This document shows, one piece after another, positions 36,626 through 48,498 of a stretch of 64,000 nt of DNA. A program made the translations under genes and the position numbers. Position 1 is the stretch's first letter, and every line of letters begins with the position of its first letter. A model generated the notes under the pieces. That model saw only the letters and a list, made by a program, of their open reading frames with translations. It ran no database searches and was not told where the DNA came from. This DNA is from Phoebastria nigripes (Eukaryota > Chordata > Aves > Procellariiformes > Diomedeidae): the NCBI GenBank assembly GCA_035582835.1, contig JAYKAV010003266.1, forward strand, positions 5,581,795 through 5,645,794, in the 5' to 3' direction.

Positions 36626-36631
36626 CTTATA
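36626..36631 (-). promoter_or_regulatory. TATA-like element of copy B
   Basis: On the minus strand the sequence reads gaTATAAGacag, about 140 bases before the copy B ATG. This would place the start site near 36600. It is weaker than the copy A box. Confidence 0.35.
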
Positions 36632-39600
36632 TCTCTCTGTTTGACATAGATCTCTAAGCCAAATGTCCAGTGAAACAACAGCAGTGGGCAGAAGTGGATG
36701 ACGTGATGTCTTAATACCTAAGGCCACTCATTAAAATAAAATGGCTACGTTGCAATATGTTTCTGAGGTGTGCACTTAGCTGCTGAAGCCCCAGGCGATG
36801 TGTTGGCAAAGCAGCCCAGGGGCGGTCAGCAGGGCCTCAGAAGTGAGCTCTCCAGAGAGAAAAGCTGCTTTCCCAAGCTGGTGGATTGCTTTAGTGGTAC
36901 CCTGGGGTCCCAGCCTAAGTTTCCAGCCTCTTGGGAGGCAGGAATCAGCAAATATTCCCTGGTATACAAGAGTCTTGCAAGATGCTGCTCAAAACTGTCT
37001 TGCCCCATTTGTAACAGGTTATGAAACCCCATCCCAGGGAGTGGAGAAGTTGGAGAAGGTGATTGGATTATTAAAGAAATCACAACCAAAGTTGTTCTCT
37101 TAGTTTCACAATCTCAGGGTTTGAGTTTGCTTACAAAAGGGTAAAAATACAGAGTCCAGGTAACAACTCGTGGCTTAATCTGCCTCCTAAATGGCTGAGG
37201 TTTCAGTAAAGCAACAGGTCAACAAAGAAGTAAAGAAGGGGAAAAAAAGTCTGACAAACACAGTAATCTATTGACTTTCCATCCAGAAATGCAAAGCCTT
37301 CTTAGCCTTGCAGCTAGACAAGACATTGGGAAACTGCTACGGGGAAAAGTAGCACTGAAAGCTGGGCAAGAGCGGAAACAGCTGTCCAACACAAACAATA
37401 AGAACTTGGACATATTTCTCTGAGATACATGGAAATCTACCCAATGTCTTCAGGTAAAAAGGCTTCCAAAACCACCTAGGAGATGCTTCTCTCCCTCTTG
37501 CTGTGTGTTGAGGCAGTGCTGGGTGAGTTTTGTGGCTGGATGCAGCCCTGATCTATGCAAGGGGGCTGCAAAACAACCCCAATGATCACATAGCAGCTGT
37601 GCTGGACATGCTGGTGCTAACAGGGCTGTGGTCTCCACTAAACCCCAAACTCTTGTTTTCCAAGCACCATCAGCACAATGTTAATCCAGCCGCAATTCCA
37701 CATGGGAGCAGTGTATGTCACCACCCAGCTCCACCCAGGAGCCAAGCCACTAAGCTCCTTGAGCACACCTTGCATGAGCATTGCAGATCCCACTGCTGAA
37801 CTGCAAAGGAAAAAGAGCAAAGAAAAACTGAAGACTCAAGAAGACAGGAATAAATATATTCCATGCCTAGTCAAGAGAACAAATGCACCGGAAATAATTT
37901 TCTGTCTACCCTTTAGTGTAAGGAACCCCTAAGAATTAACTGCAATGAGAAGAGTCAATTCCAGAAGCTGCTCTGTGCTGTTCATTGGGTGCAAGAGGGA
38001 TGTGGCATTTGAAACCCACTGGTGAGCCACACAGACGAAGCTCTTGAGATTAAGGAACACTTTGATGCCCACTCCAGGACAAGGGCAAAAAAATAGAGCC
38101 AGCCTTGCAGAAGCAACAACATTCCCACTGCTTCAAGCCTTGGGTTCAAGCCCTCCTCCCCTAAGTCAGCAGCATGGGCAGGGAGCTAGAAATGTGACAC
38201 ATAATTGCACCGCTTTCCAAACACAGCTGGACAACTGTATTACTCAAATCGCAAACCAAAACCACGGATTGGGCCACACAGGCTATGTTTTATTCTTAAT
38301 CGCATCTCTGCATTATTGAGATAGTTTCTAAATCCATTTGTTTTAACTTCTTACCCAATCTTGCAGCACCAAGAAGTAAATAGTGTTTATAGTGGAAAAG
38401 TAAAGAGAAGCCAAGTCTCCACCTGCTTACTCCATCGCTAGCAGGTACTGCCATCTCTCTCCGTCTTTCAAACCCTCGGACTGTCCCTGGTGTTTTCAAA
38501 AGGAGCAAGGAGTGGAAAAAAAAAATTGCAAACCTGTTTACACAGCCCTGGGGTGGGGGGGCTTTGTGTCAGAGTGAGAAGTATCCAGACCTCACCAATG
38601 GGGCTTGTAATGTAGAAGAAATGCAGGTGACCTGAAGAGGAGTGACCCAGATGACATAAACAGTAACTTGCTGTGGAAATGTAGAAGCTGTTTCTTGGCC
38701 CTTCTCTGCCCGGCACCAGGATGGGACACAGATTGCGTGCATCCTTGCNTGATGCTCTGAGTTTTAGGTCTGTTGTTTCATCAGGCCAAACGCCCTCATG
38801 CTCTTTGGCATGTGTCATGTCTCCATCACTGGGTCAGAAACAGCTCCTGGCAGAGGCACCCTGCTCGTTTGTCTCTCAGTTCTTCATCCCAGTTTTGGAC
38901 AAAGCCAAGCTTGGCCTTGAGCAAACTGGCCATCCAGGGTGGGCCAGTTTGAAGCACCACTTCAGGTAGCCAAATGAAATAAAGGAATCCACGTGCATTC
39001 ACAAAGTGACTGACAATACAGAGCAATACGCAAAATAGGATTTTCCTCCTACGGCATTAAAATGAACGAGAAGCCGACCCAGCAGCCTAGTCAGGACACA
39101 GCAGGGAACAGGCTGTCAGATGCCAGGAGGTTATCTTGACTCCCCAAGGTGGCATATTGTAGCGTTGAGCTGATGCCAGACCAAAACGTTTCTTTCACAG
39201 ATTTTCTGCAATGACAAAACTCTGACCTCAGGCCTGCACTGTTCTGGGAATGCAGTGGTGTTCCTAACCCACANACAGTTTCTGATGTGCAAGTCATTTC
39301 AAGAGAAAGACTTTGAGGAATTAATTTCTGTGGGACAATGAATCACCTCACTGCTTTGAATCAGATGTGCAGTTTGTCAGACTTCAAGCACTAGCACATA
39401 CCTCGACAAATACATTAAATGTGCAGCAGATGAGCTGGTACTGCTGTGCCTTATGGGATTTAACTAGCTGAGAGCTGTAGGTGCATTGCTTCCCACACAG
39501 ACCACTGCATGTCCAGAAATATCATCTCCTGCAACTGAGAAAAAAGGAAAAGCCACGTCCTGAATGTTTTTTCACTCAGCCATGTATAACACAATTTCAT

Positions 39601-41137
39601 TCCCCTTAGACGGCAGTGTCTGGCTACTCTAAATGCATCACCCTGGATGAGGAAGCTTTTAGCTAGGCAGGATGTTCAGGGCAAGAGGCAGAGGTCAGGA
39701 GGGGCTGAGCTCATCCAAGCTGTGTGCTGAGTCACCTCCCAAAATTTCCTAATCCAGCTATACTTATAGCAGTGCCCAACACCAATCTAAAAGCCCCATG
39801 ACAGTTGGAAGATCCCTGGCAGGGACAAACTCTGTGCAGGACCAGGAAGAATTTTGAACCCTGAAGCTGCTAATGCAAAAGGCACTTGAAAAAAAGTTAC
39901 TGACTGCAAGATGCTGAGCTGGAGAGGGCTCATGGCTTGCCAGAAAAGCAAAGCTCCTGCAAGATTTCCAGAACTGGGACAGACTACTCCTTGCTGTTAG
40001 GAGTCTGTTTCCTCTCTCTTGGGGTCAGCAGGGATTAGCCTAGGCTGTATCCTCTGTCACACATCCTGGAACAAAAGGGTGCAAGTTCTGACTTTGGCTT
40101 CACATTTACATTAGCAAGATCATCCCAACACCAAAGAATTCATCAGCCTTGCCGATAGCCTGTGTCCTGCTTCCCCACATACAACAAGTCTCGCCTCATT
40201 GCCCTCCTCCTTCTGTGAATAATCAGAAGCAAACTGTGATGCCACAGGGTCCAAAACAGGGCAACNGGGCATTCCCTACAGCTACAGCAGGAAAAAAATT
40301 AAAGGATTGAGGAGGAGAAAGAAATCACTGTAGAAATTCAAGATAACAGTTTTATTTTGGGTTGAAATCTTCTCATGCAAGAGTCTAATCNTGGCAAAAA
40401 TCAGTTTATGTCTCTCTTTCACCTTCATGGAAACGGAACATTTTTTGGTTTATTTGTGTCTGAACAGTCTGTAAAGTGATTAATCAAGGAGTTTCCTTGG
40501 CACCTCCCCAGCTTAGTGCACTGAAACAAGAGCATGAACAAAGGTGTGGCTCTGACAGTGGTCTGAACTTGCCCATGTCAGGGGAAAAGCTGTTTCTCCC
40601 AGCTTGGCAATGTGTGCTGTGCTCACCCCGTGCACCTTGCCTACCTCTTAGCCAGCTCAAGTGTTCTATCAGCACATAGCACTGACCTGGAAACAAATCA
40701 CTCACTGCCTCCTCACCAGAAAAGGCTGATACTGGTCCCAGAGACCACGCTCCCACCTGCTTGCCCTCCTTCCAAAACACTGATTTTAACAGAATTGACA
40801 ACATGATCAACATTTTTGCCACTGATTCCACTGACAACCTTTATTATAAGTAGGAAAGAAAAAAAAAAGGGATTAATGATCCATCCTAGACCTTGTTGTA
40901 TAAATTGGTATTTCTGTGACTTTGGCAGCTCACAGAATGTGCCCCAACATACATTATTTTTTTTTCTTATAACAGGAACGTGGCATACAAACCTCCAGTC
41001 TACACTATGTTTACCATTAGTTAAAGAAATCTTTCCCCTGCTCATGTGACAAGTATCTCATCCAGGCACATGACATGATGTCACTGTCTACAGCAGCCAG
41101 ATGAACTGTCCTAATGGTGATAAAAGTCACTGACTTA
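36632..41137. other. Non-coding stretch upstream of copy B
   Basis: No exon was recognised on either strand. Frames such as 36798-37103 (+) and 38468-38818 (-) have no family resemblance and no flanking splice logic. A-rich runs occur near 38515 and 40857. In mammals BRPF3 lies beyond PNPLA1; I see none of its PHD or bromodomain exons here. Confidence 0.5.
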
Positions 41138-42588
41138 GAATCATAGAATCATTAAGGTTGGAAAAGACCTCTAAGATCATCGAGTCCAACCGTCAACCCA
41201 ACACCACCATGCCCACTAAACCATGTCCCTAAGCGCCTCATCTACACGTCTTTTAAATACTTCCAGGGATGGTGACTCAACCACTTCCCTGGGCAGCCTG
41301 TTCCAATGTTTAACCACTCTTTCAATAAAGAAATTTTTCCTAATATCCAATCTAAACCTCCCTTGGCGCAACTTGAGGCCATTTCCTATCNTCCTATCGC
41401 TAGTTGCTTGGGAGAAGAGACCAACACCCACCTCACTACAACCTCCTTTCAGGTAGTTGTAGAGCGTGATAAGGTCTCCCCTCAGCCTCCTCTTCTCCAG
41501 ACTAAACAGTCCCAGTTCCCTCAGCCGCTCCTCGTAAGACTTGTTCTCCAGACCCTTCACCAGCTTCGTTGCCCTCCTCTGGACACGCTCCAGCACCTCN
41601 ATGTCCTTCTTGTAGTGAGGGGCCCAAAACTGAACACAGTATTCGAGGTGCGGCCTCACCAGTGCCGAGTACAGGGGNACNATCACTTCCCTACTCCTGC
41701 TGGCCACACTATTTCTGATAGAGGCCAGGATGCCGTTGGCCTTCTTGGCCACCTGGGCACACTGCCGGCTCATGTTCAGCCGGCTGTCAACCAGCACCCC
41801 CAGGTCCTTTTCTGACAGGCAGCTTTCCAGCCACTCTTCCCCCAGCCTGTAGCGTTGCATGGGGTTGTTGTGGCCGAAGTGCAGGACCTGGCACTTGGCC
41901 TTGTTGAACCTCATACAGTTGGACTTGTCCCATCGATCCAGCCTGTCCAGGTCCCTCTGCAGAGCCTTCCTACCCTCGAGCAGATCGACACTGCCGCCCA
42001 ACTTGGTGTCGTCTGCAAACTTACTGAGGGAGCACTCAATCCCCTCATCCAGATCATTGATAAAGATATTGAACAAGACTGGCCCCAAAACTGAGCCCTC
42101 GGGGACACCGCTCGTGACCGGCCGCCAACTGGATTTAACTCCATTCACCACAACTCTCTGGGCCCGGCCGTCCAGCCAGTTTTTTACCCAGCAAAGAGTA
42201 CACCTGTCTAGGCCATGAGCCGCCAGCTGCTCTAGGAGAATGGTGTGGGAGACAGCGTCAAAGGCTTTACTGAAGTCCAGGTAGACCACATCCACAGCCT
42301 TTCCCTCATCCACCAGGCAGGTCACCTGGTCGTAGAAGGAGATCAGGTTGGTCAAGCAGGACCTGCCTTTCATGAACCCGTGCTGGCTGGGCCTGATCCC
42401 CTGGTTGTCCNGCACATGGCTTGTGAGCACCCTCAAGATGACCCGCTCCATAATCTTCCCCNGNACCNAGGTCAGNCNGACAGGCCTGTAGTTCCNCNGA
42501 TCCTCCTTCCGGCCCTTCTTGTAGATGGGCGTCACATTGGCAAGCCTCCAGTCGTCCGGGACCTCCCCCATTAACCAGGACTTCACAA
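41138..42588 (-). mobile_element. CR1 LINE, 5'-truncated, with its 3' end
   Basis: Non-LTR retrotransposon lying on the minus strand. The low-coordinate border shows the terminal octamer-type repeats (ATGATTCTATGATTCT when read on the minus strand). These follow the well-known CR1 3' segment ending in GGTCTTTTCCAACC. The element breaks off at about 42588, inside the reverse transcriptase domain, which is typical 5' truncation; CR1 usually makes no target-site duplication and I see none. Twelve N calls fall in this 1.45 kb, far denser than elsewhere, probably from cross-mapping of similar copies. Confidence 0.97.
41216..42586 (-). pseudogene. CR1 ORF2 fragment: reverse transcriptase, C-terminal part
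   Basis: About 456 codons without a stop. Visible landmarks in order are VPDDWRLANVTPIYKKGRKE (entry of the RT domain), the [15 protein letters not shown] block, the [14 protein letters not shown] block, [20 protein letters not shown], the catalytic FADDTKL, then the CR1 tail with [20 protein letters not shown] and ESPSLEVF. The endonuclease domain and ORF1 are absent, so the copy cannot move by itself. An open frame of this length points to a fairly recent insertion, although several codons contain N. Confidence 0.93.
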
Positions 42589-42903
42589 GTGTCCTACAGC
42601 TGCAGGCAAAAGCTGTAGCATATGGTGCTCACAGACAAATGGACCACTGCAGCGAGACTGAGTCTCTCTGCTGTAGATCCTTTCCTGCTGATAGCTGTGC
42701 ACATGGGGCTTTGAGGACAAGGAGATGTCTGAAGCAGATCATCTCCAGTCCGAGGAAGTTAGGGCAGGCACTACTACATGTCAGGCTAGCAGAGATTCTT
42801 TGGCCTTACCAGACCTGTAAGATCACCCTGTTATACAGTAAGCTACCTTAGTAGTTGATGTTACATGATATCAGAGCAAAGTGACATCATCCTCTCTTTT
42901 TAG

Positions 42904-43080
42904 GTAGGGGAGAAGACCTGGGAAGAGCTGCTTCCCCATCAAAAGGCAGCCAGAGTCACGCTCAACCTCTCTGATGTGTTCATCATCTGCACTTATGCCC
43001 ACACCGCTAAGGAGCTTTTCAGTGCTCTTGGCTGGAGGATTGCTATTGCCACCCAGGACACAAAGTCAGCAGCCACATGA
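42904..43080 (+). other. Exon-like open stretch, unrecognised
   Basis: A strong acceptor (cctctctttttag) is followed by 58 open codons to TGA, beginning VGEKTWEELLPHQ and containing LSDVFIICTYAHTAKELFS. It would make a plausible terminal exon in phase 0, but I do not recognise the protein and see no partner exon upstream. A run of this length is not rare by chance. Confidence 0.2.
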
Positions 43081-43439
43081 CACATTCTGGAAAGAGAAAA
43101 GCCCAAGGAAAAGGTAGACTTTGCCACTTAGAAGTTTAAAGACCCTCATCAGTGCAAAAATGCAGGAACCTACAGGCCCTGAGGCAGACTCTGAACATCT
43201 GACATGGGCAGTTTAACAAAAAGGGGTATCTCAAGCTCTAAAGAGAAAAACCACAACTTGCAGAAAACCCTCCTGATCATTACTGAGGCATTTAACATTT
43301 TCTACCAACAATGGCAGCCATTTAAGAAGCCAAAAAACACCCAAACTCCTCCGTGATTTGGGAGCACCAAAACNTGGTGGGCATTAGTGACAAGACCCAG
43401 CCTTTTGCTTTGCCGTTTGCTTCAGACACAGTCTAGGAA

Positions 43440-44050
43440 GGGTCTGGCACCTGCGGGCACCTCAGAGCCGCCAGCCCAGCACTGACTGAGGGGTCAGTTA
43501 AACCCCCCAGAAGGGCCGAGGCGGCTGAGGGGACCCTCAGGGCGCAGCTCAGCGCCACAACCCCACAGAGAGGTGAAGGCCCCACCTCAGCACCGCTAAC
43601 AGAGACGGCCCCGGTGTGAGGCCAGGCCTGTCCCCTGCCTGCCCCAGGAGGAGCCGGGCAGCGACGCTCCCTTGGCGGGGAGCCGCGGGGCTGCTGCCGC
43701 CCTCCCTCCTTCCCTCACACACCGCCCGCCCAGCCTCGCGCCCGCCGCGCTGACGTCACGCACCCTTCACCCCCCTACACCTCCCTCCTTTTCCCTTTCC
43801 CACCCCCTTCCAGCCCCATTGCAGCCTACAAAGAGAATTAAATATAACACCAAAAAGAGCATTCATGGCAAAAAAGCTCCAAGAGCCCCTTCCCTCACAT
43901 TTTTAAAGGCGCATGCGCAAAGCCGGCGTTTGCCGGGCCCGCCATGTTGGAGAAGGGCAAGAGTGAGGGCAGGAGGCCCCGCCCCCTCGCGTGGGTATAA
44001 AAGGCCGGGCGGGGGCAGCCGCGCCTCACTGAGGCGATGAGCTGTGGTGG
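43440..44050 (+). promoter_or_regulatory. CpG-rich promoter with CRE, NRF1, YY1 and TATA motifs
   Basis: GC- and CpG-rich block in otherwise CpG-poor DNA. It contains a perfect palindromic CRE TGACGTCA at 43751-43758 and an NRF1-type palindrome GCGCATGCGCA at 43909-43919. A YY1-type CCGCCATGTTGG follows at 43939-43950, then TATAAAAG at 43996-44003. The TATA box points to the plus strand, with a predicted start near 44026. The transcript and its gene are unidentified, as no clear coding exon follows within the window. Confidence 0.75.
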
Positions 44051-44160
44051 GGCTTGGTGGCTGTGCTGATAGGGCTGGGCCTTTTCTCCTCATTTCTTTC
44101 TCTCCTGTTTTTGTACGTTAGTTCTCACTCTTAGGCTGCTCTGTGTATATTGTAGGTGGG

Positions 44161-44337
44161 ATGAAATCTAAGTCTAAAGTATCCTGCAGTGGGTGCTGGC
44201 AGGGCAGACTGCAGGCCAGGGATGTTCACCAGATCTTGGAGGGTCCCAGGGGTACCAAGGGGCCTGCAGGGCCTGGGGGACTGAAGGAAGCCTTCCCATG
44301 TTGCTGCTGTCTTGTGTATTATAGCTGCTTTACTTGA
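44161..44337 (+). CDS. Small unrecognised ORF after the CpG promoter
   Basis: A 58-codon frame, rich in Cys and Gly near its end, starts about 135 bases after the predicted transcription start. A shorter ATG frame at 44037 precedes it. No domain, signal peptide or family was recognised. It could be chance sequence in a non-coding first exon or intron; the only support is its place behind the promoter. Confidence 0.15.
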   Translation: MKSKSKVSCSGCWQGRLQARDVHQILEGPRGTKGPAGPGGLKEAFPCCCCLVYYSCFT

Positions 44338-47300
44338 AGGCAAATGAGCAAACAGACTAATGGGCCTGAAACAGCTTCTTAGGGTTTTTCCTATTTAGAG
44401 TTAGAAACAACAGCTAGCCTGAAAACAGCTTGAGAGAGCTGAGGAGAAGGTCATATAGTCCAGCTCTCCTGTTCGAAGAAGTGTGAGCTGGGAGCTCAAA
44501 CCAGGGGTCTCAAGATATGGTTTAGGTGTGTAGGAGTGCTAGATTTCAAAAAAAGAAGGTCTCCTTGTTTGCAGGAGGAATTAATAAGCCTGAGTAGATG
44601 GGCCCATGTGTCTCGGGGCTCCCCCAAACACTTGGCAATAGTTACAGTCTCATGAAATGCAGCTGCTNGCGATGAAAGGCACCAGCTGCTTTGCACTGGG
44701 AAGGGATGGAAACTGTAGGAAGAATTCAAAATATTTTAGCAATAAGGGCTTCAGAAACTTAAATAGTAAAAAATAACTGAGTCTTTTTTCCTGTTCTGGG
44801 CATACAGTCAGGTCTGGCTCTGTCTTGTGGCACAATGCTTCACTGAGGGAGCATTGGTTTGAGAAGGACATCTGTCCTGCTGCTCCTTGTAGGTGTTGGG
44901 TGCTTTCCTATTTCTGTTCTGGCCATTCAGCTTTAGCACCCAAAGCGATTGCAAGCTCATGGAGATTAGGTAGAAGCAAGACTAAAGCAATTGTATAATG
45001 GGGAAGTCTAAGATCAGCTTTCCAGTCTTTAAATGCTTTGTACTTAAACATGGCACTGAGCTCTCAGCAAACAGATGGTTTGACCTTCCCCCTGTCTTAC
45101 TNGTCAGAGCAGGTTGGGCTGTGAGTTGCTGAGTGTTTGTCTGGGAGTGGAGTGGGGTGGCCATGCCATCTGGCATGTGGCTATGGACGAGCTGATTGTC
45201 AGCTTTTGGGATGGATCCGGCATCGATACAGGCAGCACCTGTGTGGTTCAGACAGAGCCCAAGTGATAAAAAGCAGCTCGTGGAAGGAAAAAGGGTTGGT
45301 GTGGCGGTATTGTGCTGTTGGATGCAATCACACAATCTAGAATAAACCCCTACGTTTTAAGGAACAGTCCTGCAATGGCTGTGACAAATGGCTGGAGGAG
45401 ACCAAATGGAGCTTCTTATGTCCATGGCATTTAAAAGCCAGCGGGCTGTGCAGCGTGTATCTTGTATTGCATTATCATGCCAAAGTCGAGTAATTGATGG
45501 GACCAGTAACAATCTATATGAGAGCATTAAATGCCTTGGGAAGATGAAAGGGACCTCAGGGAGCCTTTGGCATCTGTCACTGACACTTTTGGGAAGGAGG
45601 AGAATACCGATTGCTGTGCAGTGTTTGACCCAGGGTGGCTTTTGTAGCCAGAGCGTGTGGGTGAATCTTCTGGTCTCTAACAGGGCCAGGTATTTTCGAG
45701 TCACAGCCCTTTTTGTGCCTCAGTTTCACTGTTGTAAAGGAGGGGCACTGCAGGTTGTAGGCACGGGGGGAGTTGCAGCTACGGATTTATAGAGGGACCC
45801 ATCTGGCTGGGCTGGGTTGGTGCAAGATGTACCATTTTCCCTGATCAAGAAAATGACTTGTTGATCAGATGGCGGGGCGGCGGGGTTTCGGGTGGAGGGG
45901 AGGGAGGTGCACAGCAAGGCAGCAGACCTCCCCTTCTGTCCCTGGTCTGTCTCTGTTTCTGGATGAGTCACATTCCTTCTGTCCCTACATGCAGCCAATG
46001 GGAGAGATATGGGATTGAAGTAGAAATTTGGGCCATGCTGGTACGGCCCATACTGGCACCGAATGTGGATTAGAGCCAAAGGTTCCTGCTCNTTCTGGAC
46101 AAATAACTTTTGTCTTTAGCAGGCAGGAACATGCCGAGCCCCAGGCTGCTTACTGCATCCCTGCCCTTTCCCAGCCATATCCCCCCGGGATAAGCCACCA
46201 AATCCTGGTGTCCCATGGAGGCAATACCCAAAATAAGGTCATGAAAAGGGGAGGGAGGGATGAACCCTGCAACACGCTGGCTGGTGCTTCTGGGGAGCTG
46301 TTGGTAGGAAGAGCACACAGACGCGCTCAGGCTGTTCATAATCAATAGATCGATCAGCCTTTAATCCCATGGGATCCCGGGGAAGCCCGGGGCTAGGCTG
46401 GGTGGAGAGAGAGAGCTTTGTCTGAGCCAAGGCCAGCAGTGCAAGGGGGAATCTCCTGGCTCAGGGCTTTACAGAGTGATCGATTACAGGATAAAATAGG
46501 TTTGAGCCCAGTGGAGGTTGTTGCAGAACTGGTAGCAATGCTCTTTTTTGGGAGAGGTGATGGTCCTTAAAGCCCTTCATTCACCTGCAGGAAATCTTTA
46601 GCGATCTAAGTTGGAGACAGTCATCATCTCTTCATGTCTCTGCACAGGAAACAAGCTAGCATGGGAGTGTGGGTTTGCAGAGCTCTAGTCGTGGATTTCT
46701 GTAGAGCTTCACAAGAGGGCAGAAAACGGCTGCGGAAACGCATGTGACTCTGGGAGCCTGACAGCGACTTTCTGATGGAAAATTCTTAGGGACACTCTGG
46801 TCTGCTTGGAGGCAGAAGCATATTGCGGATTTGCCAGGAGAGCTGGCGTAAACATGTAGCAGAGAGCAAAAACAAGAGAAGCATCCCTGCTGTGAGCACC
46901 CTGTGTGAACAGTTGTGCATTTCATATGAGCAGAGTCACAGCTATCCTCATCCCTCTGTCTCCTGGGGAGGGTAAAGGGGATTTATTCCAGATACAAGCA
47001 TGGGGAAAGTGGGAAGGAGAAATGAAGCTATGCGCGGAGACGGGAGGGCGTTTACTCGGGATTGTGGGAGGTTGGAGAAGGGATGGTTGGACGCGGTTGT
47101 GTGGCTAGCTGTTCCCTCGCTTGGCTAAAGTCTTGTCCCAAACACGCTGCTTCTGTTTTCAGCAGTTCCCAAACAGGAATTGTGGTTTATGCCAATGCAC
47201 TGGCGTGGAAATTGATGTGATGGAGGGAGAAGATATATGTTCTCCCTGATGCATGCAAACCACCAACCATCACCAGACGTGCACGGTGGAGTGTCCAGGG

Positions 47301-47973
47301 AGACCCATCGCCTCGAGTGTGCACAGTGGCTCTCAGGGCAGCTGCTCTTTGCTTTGCTTAGATCTGGCTTAGGGAAAACCCTGCTGTGGCCAGGTCAAAG
47401 CAACCAGCCTTGGCACTGGGGAGCTCCATGTTTGCCGCATCGAGGAAGCCATAAGAGCAATTTGTATGTGCAAAACTAAAGTCATCAGCCGTGCAAACAG
47501 GCCAGGCACCTAGCCCCCNCTTCTCCAGCTCCTGTCAGGGTATCCAGGGTGTTTTGAGATGTGCCATGTGTCTGATACACAGGGAGAAGCAGCCAGCAGT
47601 CCCAGCTTGTCCTTTCCTACAGGCTCAACTGAGCCCCAGGCAGCCCTTCTCCCAGCGCCGGGGGTCGAATGATCATCTTTGAATCTTGACAAGGAGAAGG
47701 AAGCTGGGAGTGCTGGTTTTTCACTCCTGCTCTTTTCCTAACAAGCTCATTGAACCTTGGGCTCTAACTACTCAGTAACAAGTTTCTCCAGGGCTGGGAT
47801 GGGTGTTGCATGTTGTTTTCCTTTTTTCCCCAGTTCTGAGGCAGAGAGGACAACCTGGGGCTCTGGATATTTATGCTCCCCTCCATTGATTTGTCTGTAG
47901 GAACAGAGCCCACGAGTCCTGACTTGCATCCTCCCCGCTGCTTGTAACCCCGAGACAACACCCACCCACTCAC

Positions 47974-48043
47974 CGCGGGAGCAGATGGTGAACCACGCGG
48001 AGCAGACGGCCGCCCGAAACGAGCGTATGGTGTAACCCCGCAT
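47974..48043 (-). other. Exon-like patch with ATG and strong donor
   Basis: On the minus strand an ATG with G at -3 opens 23 codons (starting MRGYTIRSFRAAVCSAWFTI) and runs to a strong donor, GTGAGTGGG. The patch is rich in CpG compared with its surroundings, which suggests either a small promoter-linked first exon or a conserved element. I do not recognise the peptide and found no following exon. On the other strand the block has a short open frame without a good acceptor. Confidence 0.25.
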
Positions 48044-48477
48044 GGCAGCGTGGGGCAGCCGCTGGGTGGGGAGTGCTCCGGGTTGCAAACCGGCACAACG
48101 GGGAGCAGAGCAAGGATGGATCCAGCACACCAAAAATTAATCTTACCCTGCTTAAGTGCTGGAAAGAGGCTGGGGAAATGCAGCAGGGCGGTTTGGACCT
48201 GGGCTTGAACTAAACATCCTGCAAAGCGAAGTCTTACCTCTTAAACCCTCATCTGTGAGGTGGGATTTGCCTGGGATGCCCTGGCAGCCAGGCTGACTCC
48301 CAGGGAAGTGCAGAGCCAGATCCAGGGCTGGTGGTACCTGGGCCACCAGTTTTCCCTAGTGGTGACCCTGGCCTGGAGGTGGGACTTGCTCATGTGGATC
48401 TACTTTAGGAAATCGATGCCAAAATGTTTAAAATAATTTACAGGCCAGTTTCACTTTTCAGTTTTGTTTTTGTTTTG

Positions 48478-48498
48478 TTTTTTTTTTTTTTTTTTTTT
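48478..48498. repeat. Poly-T tract
   Basis: About 21 consecutive T after a T/G-rich lead-in (gttttgtttttgttttg). On the minus strand it is a poly-A tail-like run, but no retroposed body was recognised beside it. Confidence 0.9.

Noticed and set aside
45388..45792. 134-codon plus-strand frame
   Set aside because: It is one of the longest in the desert, but it has no splice logic, motif or family resemblance, and an overlapping minus-strand frame is almost as long.
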